A stretch of 64,000 nt of DNA. Source: Bacillota bacterium. Lineage in GTDB: Bacteria; Bacillota; Clostridia; Tissierellales; Tissierellaceae. A program made the position numbers and the translations under genes. Under the pieces are notes generated by a model, which worked only from the letters and a program-made list of their open reading frames with translations, did not search any database and was not told the origin of the DNA. Below are positions 52,293 to 61,600 of the stretch, one piece after another. The DNA lies in assembly GCA_023388495.1 (NCBI GenBank), contig JAEWGC010000039.1, positions 1-64,000 of the forward strand, given 5' to 3'. The number at the start of each line of letters is the position of its first letter. Positions within the stretch are counted from its first letter, which is position 1.

Positions 52293-53579
52293 ATTAGTGC
52301 AACAGCTATTGAATTATTAAAAAAAATCTTAGTTCAAGCAGCATTAGATGAAGAAAGTAGAAAGAAGTTATTTATGATATTAATTAGTATTCTAAACGTA
52401 GTTATAATATTACTTCTCGCTTTAGTTAGTTTTCCATCAATACTTATTAGTATATTATTCGGGAGTACAGGGGAGTCAAATCCTAATTTACCTGATGATA
52501 TAGCAAAAGTAGCAATATATCAGGATGCCATATTTGAAATAGATAGAATGAATCAAGAATGGATAGAGTTGGTTAAGGCGGACAATTCTGATTGTGACGA
52601 GTTTGAAGTTACATACAATTATGATTTGACCTGGCATGAGTTAATATCTATTGATTCTGTACTATTAAATCAGGATTTTACAAAAATGAAATCTTCAGAC
52701 ATTATAGACACTGGTCTAAAATTTATAGAAAAGGATTACAGTATATCTACACAGGAAGTAGAGGAGGAATATGAAGAGGAAGAAGAATATGAAGAAACTA
52801 TAATAGGTGAAGATGGAAAGCTTAAAAAAGTTACAAAGACTAGAACAGTAACTAAAACTGAGACTAAGACAATAAAAATATGTACAATAACAGTAGATAC
52901 AAAGAACTTTGAAGATGTCTTGCTAGATGTAGACATAACTACTGAAGAAGATGTATTTATAGCAACGAATATATTGAATACCATCTCATCCATGGACGTT
53001 GAAGGAAATCTAAATATTTATGATAATATCGGCTTATCAGATCTACAAGAGTATCCAGAGGGATATGCAAGCTTACCTTATTACAATCAAACTGATGCCA
53101 GGTGGGGAAGTTTACCATATGGAAATTCAACCATTTACTCAGGCGGTTGTGGCCCAACTTCCTTGGCCATGGTTGTATCAGGATTGACAGGGCAAAGAAT
53201 TACTCCCAATATTGTAGCAGATTGGAGTTATGCCAATGGGCATCGAGCTGAAGGACAAGGGTCTTATTGGAGTCTTATGGCAGCTGGAGGGAGCTATTAT
53301 GGTCTTAATGTAGAGCCAGTAAGCCGTAAAAATCCTAATAAGATTGTACAAGCTTTAAGTGAAGGTTATCCAGTGATTGCTTCCATGGGCAAGGGCCACT
53401 TTACAAATGGAGGGCATTTTATAGTTTTAAGGGGTATTACTCCAAATGGAAAAATATTAGTACATGACTCAGCAAGTGTAGAAAGAAGTAACAAGGAGTG
53501 GGATTTAAGTATTATTATGAATGAAAGTAGTAAAAATGGTGGAGTAAATGGAAGTCCGTTTTGGATATTCAGACCTTAA
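52293..53579 (+). CDS. Membrane-anchored C39-like peptidase (about 430 aa)
   Basis: One N-terminal membrane helix (about residues 30-55), an acidic low-complexity stretch (E-E-E-Y-E-E-E-E-E-Y), then a C39_2-type cysteine peptidase domain: Y-N-Q-T-D-A-R-W-G, catalytic Cys in G-G-C-G-P-T-S-L-A-M (about residue 290), His in G-G-H-F-I-V-L-R-G and Asp in V-H-D-S-A. It probably trims the wall for the channel, in the VirB1 role. The GTG at 52284 lies inside the GGAGGTG; ATT 52293 is at the right distance, as in the next gene. Confidence 0.75.
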   Translation: MSATAIELLKKILVQAALDEESRKKLFMILISILNVVIILLLALVSFPSILISILFGSTGESNPNLPDDIAKVAIYQDAIFEIDRMNQEWIELVKADNSDCDEFEVTYNYDLTWHELISIDSVLLNQDFTKMKSSDIIDTGLKFIEKDYSISTQEVEEEYEEEEEYEETIIGEDGKLKKVTKTRTVTKTETKTIKICTITVDTKNFEDVLLDVDITTEEDVFIATNILNTISSMDVEGNLNIYDNIGLSDLQEYPEGYASLPYYNQTDARWGSLPYGNSTIYSGGCGPTSLAMVVSGLTGQRITPNIVADWSYANGHRAEGQGSYWSLMAAGGSYYGLNVEPVSRKNPNKIVQALSEGYPVIASMGKGHFTNGGHFIVLRGITPNGKILVHDSASVERSNKEWDLSIIMNESSKNGGVNGSPFWIFRP

Positions 53580-53621
53580 TTAGAATGTTTTTAAAATAAG
53601 TTTTATTACAGGGGTGATACT

Positions 53622-54179
53622 ATTTTAAATTCAATAGACTTACTTCAAATAGATAATAGGGGGATAGATCTGTTTCATTCTTTTAGAGTTGAAGAATTAG
53701 CTTTTAAACTATGTAATTCATTAGATATATGTAATGAAGAAAGAAAGGAAATAGTTTTATCGGCTACTATGCATGATATAGGAAAGAGTAAGATAGATTT
53801 AAATATATTAAATAAACCAGGAAAGTTAAATAATAATGAATGGAATCAGATAAAGCTGCACCCAAAATATGGTGCAGCTATTGCTTTAATGATGGGATAT
53901 AACGTTAATATAGCACAAAATATTTTATATCATCATGAGAATGTTGATGGTACTGGATATCCTAAAGGATTAAAAGAAGAAAAGATACCTCTGGGAGCTT
54001 CTATAATAAGAATATGCGATAGTTATGATGCCATGAGAAGTATAAGACCATACAATCGTGTAATGACACATACAGAGGCCTTAGAGGAGTTGGTAAAAGA
54101 GAAAAATATATACAGAAAGGAGATATTAGACAAATTTATTAATTTAGATCTAAATATGTTTCAAAAGTATTATAAGTAG
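53622..54179 (+). CDS. HD-GYP domain protein (185 aa), probable ATT start
   Basis: A stand-alone HD-GYP domain, the type of phosphodiesterase that hydrolyses cyclic-di-GMP. H-S-F-R-V-E-E-L-A is helix 1, then M-H-D-I-G-K-S-K-I, L-H-P-K-Y-G, H-H-E-N-V-D-G-T-G-Y-P and C-D-S-Y-D-A-M. The frame is open only back to a stop at 53592, and there is no ATG, GTG or TTG between there and 53769. A start at 53769 would remove helix 1. GGGGTG at 53611-53616 sits 5 bases before ATT 53622, so ATT is the best start. It is the last gene of the second transfer block. Confidence 0.75.
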   Translation: MLNSIDLLQIDNRGIDLFHSFRVEELAFKLCNSLDICNEERKEIVLSATMHDIGKSKIDLNILNKPGKLNNNEWNQIKLHPKYGAAIALMMGYNVNIAQNILYHHENVDGTGYPKGLKEEKIPLGASIIRICDSYDAMRSIRPYNRVMTHTEALEELVKEKNIYRKEILDKFINLDLNMFQKYYK

Positions 54180-54185
54180 CTCATG

Positions 54186-54212
54186 GAAGACATTAAAGGA
54201 TGTCTTTTTCAT
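54186..54212 (+). terminator. Terminator after the HD-GYP gene
   Basis: GAAGACAT (54186-54193) and ATGTCTTT (54200-54207), followed by T residues. Confidence 0.7.
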
Positions 54213-54246
54213 ATATATTTTTAAATTAAATAGAGGAGGAAGTACA

Positions 54247-54369
54247 ATGACAACTAACAATTATACATTATCTTATGATAAAGTTATGCTTGATGAATTT
54301 TACGATGAAGAGAGTAATGTTACGCGTCACATTATTCCAGCCTACAAAAGTCAAATTAATTTAACCTAG
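54247..54369 (+). pseudogene. Gene start interrupted by the transposon
   Basis: A strong GAGGAGGAAGTACA precedes ATG 54247. The frame (M-T-T-N-N-Y-T-L-S-Y-D-K-V...) runs into the left end of the transposon at 54350 and stops at 54369 inside it. About 34 codons of the host gene remain. The rest could not be matched with certainty to the remnants right of the transposon. Product unknown. Confidence 0.55.
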
Positions 54370-54469
54370 TTTTAGGCTAAAAAGTACATAAAAGTGCAGA
54401 TTAAATAATCTGCTCACTAGATTTTAATGAAATAAGTCAAATTATTGTATCTTGAAAATAAAGATAAGG

Positions 54470-54663
54470 GGACTTTGTCCCCTTAAACCCCTAGGATTTA
54501 TCGCCTTTAAGGTAACCCATTAACGAAAATTAATAAGGTGTGCCTTCTCCCCAAGAAAGGGGAGGTTAATGGTATTACCCCTTTAGGACGCTCGGGTTGC
54601 ATCCCTGCATGGCCCTATCCTTCCTAAAGAAGAAGACACACCTTTAAGGCAAGATATTTAAAT
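54470..54663. other. Structured non-coding region inside the transposon
   Basis: AAGGTGTGCCTTCT (54535-54548) pairs with AGAAGACACACCTT (54631-54644) with one mismatch and encloses a perfect hairpin, CTCCCC-AAGAAA-GGGGAG (54547-54564), plus a GC-rich stretch. GGGGACTTTGTCCCC near 54470 is another perfect hairpin. The region is much richer in GC than its surroundings and lies just past the ATPase stop. It may be a small RNA or a protein-binding site of the transposon. Confidence 0.55.
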
Positions 54664-55470
54664 TTATGCTACAATATTTAGTTCATTTTGAGCCATGAAT
54701 ACTACTTCACTATCAATAGATTTAAGTTTTTCATTGGCACCAGAGATTAGGCACATTCTTACCAAAGAATTTAATGTTCTAATAGAACCATTAGTACTTG
54801 AGTATAATAATTCATAGGCACTATCAGTAAATATTGGCTCATAACAACCACTAGACTCTAACCTAGACTTAATATATTCTTTAGTCTCATCCTTTGTAAG
54901 ACCTTTTAAATAATAATTTACTACGATTCTTTGCCTGAGGGCTTCGTGGGATTGGCGGCTAATTTGAGTAATAAATGGAGTCTGACCTGATAAAATTAAA
55001 ATAGCATAATCTTTAGAATCCATTTCAAAGTTAAATATGAGCCTTAAATCATCTAATACAGAGTTTGTTAAAAACTGTGCCTCATCTACAATAATTACTG
55101 GAGTAATATTTTTGCTGTGTTGATAAGTGTAGATAGATTCTTGAATTTGTTTAAACATAAGCACCTTTTTATGAGCTGGAATTATTCCAAGTCCATTACA
55201 TAAGGCCCTGTAAAAATCCATAACAGTTAAAGTGGAAATAGGGATATATACAGGTTTAAACAAATTAGGATTTAAAGAATCCACGAAATATCTAAGGAGA
55301 AATGATTTGCCTACACCAGGTTCCCCAGTGATTAAGCCAAAACCCTTAGTACTTTTTAAAAACTCTAACCTACTTAAAGCATCATTAAAATCCTGAGATT
55401 TAAAATGATCCTTAGTTTCAATAGATTTTAAAAATGGGTCATAAGATAAACCATAAAAAGCTTTAAACAT
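54664..55470 (-). CDS. ExeA/TnsC-like AAA ATPase of the transposon (268 aa)
   Basis: AAA ATPase similar to ExeA and to IstB/TnsC-type transposition regulators. F-Y-G-L-S-Y-D-P-F at the start, Walker A G-E-P-G-V-G-K-S (about residues 44-51), Walker B V-I-I-V-D-E-A-Q, and sensor-type L-I-L-S-G-Q-T. It probably binds target DNA and activates the transposase encoded one base upstream. The two genes are separated by one base, with the ribosome-binding site (AAGGAGTATGAATTA) inside the transposase gene's end. Confidence 0.85.
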   Translation of the reverse strand: MFKAFYGLSYDPFLKSIETKDHFKSQDFNDALSRLEFLKSTKGFGLITGEPGVGKSFLLRYFVDSLNPNLFKPVYIPISTLTVMDFYRALCNGLGIIPAHKKVLMFKQIQESIYTYQHSKNITPVIIVDEAQFLTNSVLDDLRLIFNFEMDSKDYAILILSGQTPFITQISRQSHEALRQRIVVNYYLKGLTKDETKEYIKSRLESSGCYEPIFTDSAYELLYSSTNGSIRTLNSLVRMCLISGANEKLKSIDSEVVFMAQNELNIVA

Positions 55471-55471
55471 A

Positions 55472-56752
55472 TTAATTCATACTCCTTTCATTTTCATTGG
55501 GATTAAAAGAAGAGAAATCAACACTTTTAAAATTATGCTCTCTTCTAATTTTAGAGTTATCAACTTTCTTAACTGGATAAATTGTATCAAGCAAAAGATT
55601 ATCATCAGAAAAAATATATGCTTTATCCATGGCAGTTGGGTCATACCTAATATTAATAGTGTCTCCCACATACTTTTGAGGAACTTCAAAAAGGATATTC
55701 TGTATGGAAACAGTAGAATCTTTTTTAACCTTGCGGGTAATCCTGTAAAGAAAAATATAGTCAATCTCTTGCTTTGTAGGAATAAATTTAATTAAATCAA
55801 TATGACGAATAAATTTATCAATAGGTTTTTCGTTAATAGAAGAATGAATTTTAGAGTTGTAACCTTCCTCAACATACTTAAATAGAGATTTATTTAACTC
55901 CTCTAGGGAAGAAAAATCATTCCAATTGATAACATTCATCCATTGATCTTGAAGGGTCCTAAACCACCTTTCAATTTTCCCTTTTGATTCTGGCGAGTAG
56001 GGTCTTGCGAAGGAAAGAATAGTACCAATACTAGCCGTAATAAATTGCATCTGATTACTCTTGTAAACCTTTCCATTATCAACAAAGAGCTTCTTAGGAA
56101 TACCTCTTTTAGAAACAGCCTTCTTAAATACAGATAAAAGAGATAAGAAGTTATCATTAAAAAAGGCTTCAGCATGAATAATAAGGCGACTTGAATCATC
56201 TAATATTGCAATAATAAAAGTCTTATGCTTTTTACCATCAATGCTAAGATAAGGGCCAACAGAAATATCAGATTGCCAACATTCATTAGGAAATTCAAAT
56301 TCAAAGGCAAGTCTTTCTGCACCTTCCAGTTTCTTAGATGAAAGGTTAGACTTAGAAATAAACCTTTGAACAGTAGATAAAGATATTTCATCATAATTGA
56401 CATAGCCCTTAGCAATAAGTTCCTGATAAATAGATTTAGCAGATCTTTTAGGAGAATTTAATTTAGAAGAAATGATAAATTCCTTAGCATCATCAGGTAA
56501 ATTCCTTGGTTTTCCTTTGTCAGAGCGTACCTTTGGATAAAGACCATCAATGCCAAAGCGTCTGTAAAGGCGAAGCCATTCCTTAATAGTTTCAGGAGCA
56601 TATTCCCGATTGCCTAAAGGGGTAGTATACTCCTTAGCAGATACTTCCTCTAAATATTCCTTAGCCGTAGACTGGGTAAAGGTTTCAGTAACTAAGGGTG
56701 CAATTAATGAATACCTAAAAAGAGCAACATTTTGTCTTAAATTCTCATCCAT
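55472..56752 (-). CDS. DDE transposase with integrase core (426 aa)
   Basis: N-terminal helix-turn-helix modules (I-K-E-W-L-R-L-Y-R-R-F-G and S-L-S-T-V-Q-R-F), then an rve-type catalytic core: W-Q-S-D-I-S (first Asp, about residue 163), L-F-V-D-N-G-K-V (second Asp, about 225) and S-P-E-S-K-G-K-I-E-R (Glu). A Mu-type C-terminal domain follows (R-K-V-K-K-D-S-T-V-S). It catalyses the cutting and joining of the element ends. Middle gene of the transposon; AGGAGG before the start. Confidence 0.88.
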   Translation of the reverse strand: MDENLRQNVALFRYSLIAPLVTETFTQSTAKEYLEEVSAKEYTTPLGNREYAPETIKEWLRLYRRFGIDGLYPKVRSDKGKPRNLPDDAKEFIISSKLNSPKRSAKSIYQELIAKGYVNYDEISLSTVQRFISKSNLSSKKLEGAERLAFEFEFPNECWQSDISVGPYLSIDGKKHKTFIIAILDDSSRLIIHAEAFFNDNFLSLLSVFKKAVSKRGIPKKLFVDNGKVYKSNQMQFITASIGTILSFARPYSPESKGKIERWFRTLQDQWMNVINWNDFSSLEELNKSLFKYVEEGYNSKIHSSINEKPIDKFIRHIDLIKFIPTKQEIDYIFLYRITRKVKKDSTVSIQNILFEVPQKYVGDTINIRYDPTAMDKAYIFSDDNLLLDTIYPVKKVDNSKIRREHNFKSVDFSSFNPNENERSMN

Positions 56753-56990
56753 AATATAACCTCCTAGTATTTAGTTACCAGTATTTTTGGCAAAATAGTA
56801 ATCCTTACCCCTTAAAGGTTATGTGGGATGAAAAACAAGAGAAAATTAGGACAAGTTCCCAGAATAAAGGGACTAAATAAATTGCATTAAAAACAAAAAA
56901 ATATAGGAAAAGGGGATAAAAAGATAAAAACAGCATAAAAGATAGATAAATTCTAAGAAATAGACACAACTATCCCTTGGAAAAGTCAAA

Positions 56991-57560
56991 TTAAACTTTG
57001 GAGAAAAAATACTTTGACATCAATTTAAAGAAGTTAGAATTAAAATCAAATATATCCTTTGGAAAGGCTTTAACCTTTTCAAGAATAGATAATGGATCAG
57101 GATTATCCATATCATAATAAAGGGATTCAAAATTAACAAAGAAGGAATTAACAACAGATTTATTCTCCTTCATACGCTTTTTAAATGAAGAGATATTTGA
57201 AGCTTTAATAGATAAATCAGGATTGAAACTATTAAAAAGATCAACTATCTTAGAATATGAAACTTTTACGACAAAAGATAAATATAAACATTCAAAAATA
57301 AATTCTAGTGAATATTGATAATATGGAATAAGAAAACTAGGTAAAACAGCATGAGTTTTACCACACGAAGGACATTTGACACGAAGAATATTAATTCTAT
57401 AAATAGAATATTTGGTAATAACATTACGAGAATAATATCCATGCCTATGGAGCATTCCTTCATAATTACAAAATTTACAACCGTATATAGGTGAAATATA
57501 AATTTCTTTTCCTAAATCTAAATATCTAGTTATATTTTTAAAATAGCTGGTTATAATCAT
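56991..57560 (-). CDS. DUF6431-like zinc-finger protein of the transposon (189 aa)
   Basis: N-terminal zinc-binding pattern: C-K-F-C (about residue 27-30), H-R-H-G-Y-Y, then C-P-S-C-G-K-T-H-A-V-L-P. A helical region follows (Y-S-K-I-V-D-L-F-N). The Cys pairs and H-A-V-L-P resemble DUF6431 proteins that accompany this transposase pair. It may bind DNA or guide target choice. First gene in the minus-strand order; it lies 238 bases before the transposase gene. Confidence 0.7.
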   Translation of the reverse strand: MIITSYFKNITRYLDLGKEIYISPIYGCKFCNYEGMLHRHGYYSRNVITKYSIYRINILRVKCPSCGKTHAVLPSFLIPYYQYSLEFIFECLYLSFVVKVSYSKIVDLFNSFNPDLSIKASNISSFKKRMKENKSVVNSFFVNFESLYYDMDNPDPLSILEKVKAFPKDIFDFNSNFFKLMSKYFFSKV

Positions 57561-57789
57561 AATACAGTTTAATAAAAAAGAATTTGGATTTAGGAGAAGG
57601 GCTTTGTTAAGGGGGCCTTTTTCCTATTTCTTTTTTATTAGGATTATTGACTTGATTACTATATTTTAAAACATCAGATTAACTAATCTGGTCCGAAATT
57701 AGTCAGATTAGTTAATTTGACCATGCTTTAATGGGTGAAATAATTTGATTTTTTAGGTGGAATTTAGGGTAAGGTAATTTGCTTTATAA

Positions 57790-58176
57790 CAGAGTAAAGA
57801 GCTAATAACAGGATTAGCTGTATTCTTAAAATTCGACCATGTATTTACAAATACCAAGCTGACAGATGAACAGTTAAAAGATTTTAGAATTTATAAACCA
57901 GAACTAGTCTATGTTGAAGGAATAGGCGATACTTGCCTATATGAACTTGTTGAAATTGGCTTCAATAAAGGCAAAAGAGAAATATATCTAAATTGCCACC
58001 CGTTTGTAGAGGGAAAAGTTCATATTGTAGAGTATCTAAAGTTTAATAATGAGAATGATTATATTGAAATTTCAGAAAAAGAATTTTTGAGGATTCTTTA
58101 TGATAACTTTGATAGCTTCTACAATCCAAATCATCAGCAAACGTTGTCATATATTCCAAATATATTAATCGAATAA
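57790..58176 (+). pseudogene. 3' part of an unknown gene, start lost
   Basis: The frame is open from a stop at 57787 to TAA 58174 and gives 128 residues that look like a real protein (Y-K-P-E-L-V-Y-V-E-G-I-G-D-T-C, then I-Y-L-N-C-H-P-F-V-E-G) but has no ATG, GTG or TTG near its beginning. It lies 70 bases beyond the transposon's right end. It may be the tail of the gene begun at 54247, but there is no proof. Confidence 0.45.
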
Positions 58177-58533
58177 ATTCTTTATGTCATTTGCTAGTTT
58201 TGTTTTTTCTTGTTTTTTATAGTTAGGGTCTGCTGTAAATCCGATGGATATATTTCTGAGCTTTATTCTTTCATAGAGTTCAGGTAAGAGTATTTTAACT
58301 TTTCTCCTATTTTTAAGAGAATAATGTCTATTATCACCATTTTTATCATGATCAATTAATCTTTGATAGTAGATAGCATCAGGATCGTATAAATTATATT
58401 TTCTATTAATTTGCTTTCTAATATCATCTTCAACGATACTAAGACTTGAAACAGGAGAAATGAGTAACCCAGCATTAAAGACTTTATTAACACTATGTAA
58501 AGAGTTAGATATAACAATTAATGAGCTTGTATA
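58165..58533 (-). pseudogene. Minus-strand gene remnant without start
   Basis: Open for about 122 codons, ending K-L-A-N-D-I-K-N-L-F-D. It contains N-L-Y-D-P-D-A-I-Y-Y-Q-R-L-I-D-H and Y-S-L-K-N-R-R-K-V-K, which look like protein-coding sequence. No standard start codon is in frame. It overlaps the end of the plus-strand remnant by 12 bases. Unrecognised. Confidence 0.4.
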
Positions 58534-58537
58534 TTAA
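58421..58537 (+). pseudogene. 3' fragment of an XRE helix-turn-helix gene
   Basis: S-S-S-T-I-L-R-L-E-T-G-E-M-S-N-P-A-L, then L-L-T-L-C-K-E-L-D-I-T-I-N-E-L, is the second half of an XRE repressor domain. The first half is missing. It overlaps the minus-strand remnant, so one of the two is older debris. Not expected to be functional. Confidence 0.5.
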
Positions 58538-58679
58538 TTATGGCAATCTTGTCACTATAACTATTTTTATGCTTTCTGAAATAGTTTACTGGCATATATG
58601 TCACAGATTTTACTAACATTAATCATAACAAATCTTATCATATATGATACTTATAAAAAATATTTTAGAGGTGATACAA

Positions 58680-61600
58680 TTGAGTAGGATACAAGAAGTA
58701 AAAGATATTTATAAGGAAATAATGAATAGAATAACATCAGGTGGAGATGAATGGAAAAACTTTTTGGACTTTTCATCAAAAATATATAAATATAAATTTG
58801 ATAACCAAATATTAATTTATGCTCAAAAACCAGACGCTACAGCAGTAGCAACTATGGAGTTTTGGAATAAAAGAATGGGGAGATATATAAATAAGGGTAC
58901 AAGAAGTATCGCAGTATTTGATAAATCTAAATCCCCTTTAAAATTAGAATATTTATTTGATGTATCGGATACAAATGGTCTAGATGACACATTACCGAAA
59001 ATGTGGAAATTAAATAGTGAAAATCAACAAGAACTAATGTTTGCTTTATCTAAAAAATGGGGTATAATAGAAATAAGCTTAGAAGAATTAATATCTAAAC
59101 AAATTAAGGAGTTTTTATCAAATAGTTATGAAATTTATTTAAAAGATGCACTAGAGGAATTGAATGATTTACTAGAATATGATTATTCAGTACAGAATCA
59201 ATATATAAAAACTCTAGAGGATAGTATAAAGTATGTAGTTTTTTCAAGATGTGGATTAGATGTATCAAAATTTGACAACCTTGATACATTTAAAAATATT
59301 TCAGACTTTAATACAGATAGAATAACATATGAATTAGGATATGCAGTAAGCAGTACATCTGAGGAAATACTTAGAATAATAGAAAAAGAAGTTTATGCAA
59401 TTATAAAAAAAATAAGGAGTGAGAATAAAAATGAAGAAACCATTAGTAGAATTAGAATATCAGGAGAAAGATGGGATAATGTATCCTCAAATAGAGTTGG
59501 AGAATATGCCACTAGGGAAATACGGGATGATGTTTCACAACTATCTAAAGGACAACCACGAGAAACGTTTCACTTGGTTGATGATGAATGGGGATCTGAT
59601 GGACATATGTCGTCAAGTGGAGAAGGAAGCGAAGGAGAGGTTCAGTCTACTAGAGAAACAACTACTGGAGAAGGATCCAATACCGAACCCAATGGATACA
59701 TACGAAAGCTATCGTCACAGGGACATGATAAGAAGGGAAGCCGAGGAAATAGTATTGAAGGAGATAGTTTACAAGAACAGATAAGTTTTTTACCCTTTGA
59801 AAGAATAGAGTCACAATCAGAAAATGATAGTGATTCTTTTTTTGTAGATAAAGTAGATATAGCTGATGGTAACATAGAGGTATTAATAGATGAAGAATAT
59901 GAGGAAATAATTTCTTCTTTCAATATCAATGTTGAATCAGTTGAGAATGAGAAGGATAGTATTCATATACCTATAAATTATAAATATGATCCTAATGATG
60001 AAATAGGAGTTGGAGGATTAAAAACTAAATATAAGAGTAATATAGAAGCTATAAAAACATTAAAGGTTATTGAAAAAGAAAATAGATTTGCTACAGTGGA
60101 AGAACAGAAAGTTCTTGCTAAGTATGTAGGCTGGGGAGGAATGCCACAGGCATTTGATATAAAGGCTGCGGGATGGTCCAATGAATATGAAGAATTAAAA
60201 AGTATTTTATCTGAAGAAGAATATATAAGTGCTAGAGCTTCTACTCCTAATGCACATTATACATCACCAGCAATAATAAAAGGAATATACAAGGCATTAG
60301 AGAACTTTAATTTTGCTGAAGGAAATATTGTAGAGCCTTCATTGGGAGTTGGTAAATTCTTTTCTCTACTACCAGGTAGTATGGATAATTCTAAACTATA
60401 TGGAGTGGAGCTTGATGATATATCAGGAAGAATAGCAAAACAGCTTTATCAAAGTGCAGATATTAAAATTCAAGGATTTGAAGAAACTAATTATCCAGAT
60501 AATTTCTTTGATGTGGCCATAGGGAATGTACCCTTCGGAGATTATAAGCTTTATGATACAAGGTATAATAAACATAACTTCTTTATACATGATTATTTCT
60601 TTGCCAAATCATTAGACTTAGTTCGTCCAGGAGGAATTATTGCCTATATAACCTCAAAGGGAACTATGGATAAAGAAAATAATAGTGTTAGAAAATATAT
60701 ATCTGAAAGAGCTGATCTAATCGGAGCAATAAGACTGCCTAACACAGCTTTTAAGGATGCAAACACTGATGTAACCTCAGATATTATATTTCTACAAAAG
60801 CGAGAGAGAATGTCTGTAAATGAAGCTAATTGGATAGATATTGGGCATACAGAAGATGGCATACCTTTAAATAAATATTTTATAGAAAATCCAGACATGA
60901 TGCTAGGAAAAATGGTCTTTGATGAAAGAAGAAAAGGAATGTTTGGAGAGAATAGCACCTATACATCTTTAATTAATGATGATAAAGATTTTGATTTAGA
61001 AAATGAATTGCTTCAAGCTATAAATAAGCTAAAAGCAAATATAACTCAATATGAAAGAGAAGATACAAAATCTGAAAATACAATACCTGCTACTCCTGAT
61101 GTTAGAAACTTTACCTATACACAAATAGATGAAGATATTTATTATAGAGAAAATACTATAATGAGAAAAATGGGATTTACAGGTAAACCACTAGAGAGAG
61201 TAAAAGGCCTAATAGCTATCAGAGAAGCTACAAGGGACTTAATCTATATTCAATCTAGGGGTTGTACAGAAGAGGAATTAAAACATCATCAAAAAATATT
61301 AAATGAAAGATATGACAGTTTTGTAAAGGATAATGGCTATGTTTCATCAAGGGCTAACTCTTTGGTCTTTAGTGATGATAGTGATTATCCTTTATTATGT
61401 TCATTAGAGATGGAAGATAATGAAAAGAACATTGTTAAAACAGATATGTTCTTTAAGCAGACAATAAGACCAAGAGAAGTAATTACAAAGGTTAATACAG
61501 CAGGAGAAGCTTTAATTCTAAGTATGAATGAAAGAGGAAAAGTGGATATTCCCTTTATGCTAGAATTATATAATGTTGATTTTAATACTTTAATTAATGA

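Larger units (their letters stand above)
54350..57721. mobile_element. Transposon with DUF6431, DDE transposase and ExeA-type ATPase (3.4 kb)
   Basis: Three genes on the minus strand, in the order DUF6431-like, DDE transposase, AAA ATPase, bounded by GTCAAATTAA (54350-54359) and its reverse complement TTAATTTGAC (57712-57721). Further AGTCAAATTA copies inside (near 54435 and 56983) and a CAGATTAGTTAATTTGAC stretch at the right end look like transposase binding sites. No target duplication could be seen. This gene set resembles Mu/Tn7-type transposons, in which the ATPase helps choose the target. Confidence 0.75.

Noticed and set aside
52736..52993. Opposite-strand Ser/Val-rich frame inside the C39 peptidase gene.
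   Set aside because: It is the reverse of the acidic low-complexity part of the peptidase gene and has no ribosome-binding site.
54340..57730. A target-site duplication around the transposon.
   Set aside because: The bases before 54350 (CAAAA) and after 57721 (CATGC) do not match.
32825..60080. Recurrent TTATTGAAAAAGAAA-like strings (32830, 35085, 37275, 46630, 60062) as copies of a small mobile repeat.
   Set aside because: At 32830 and 60062 they lie inside coding sequence that fits the protein families, and AT-rich composition makes such strings likely. Only the 35063/37252 pair is a real duplication.
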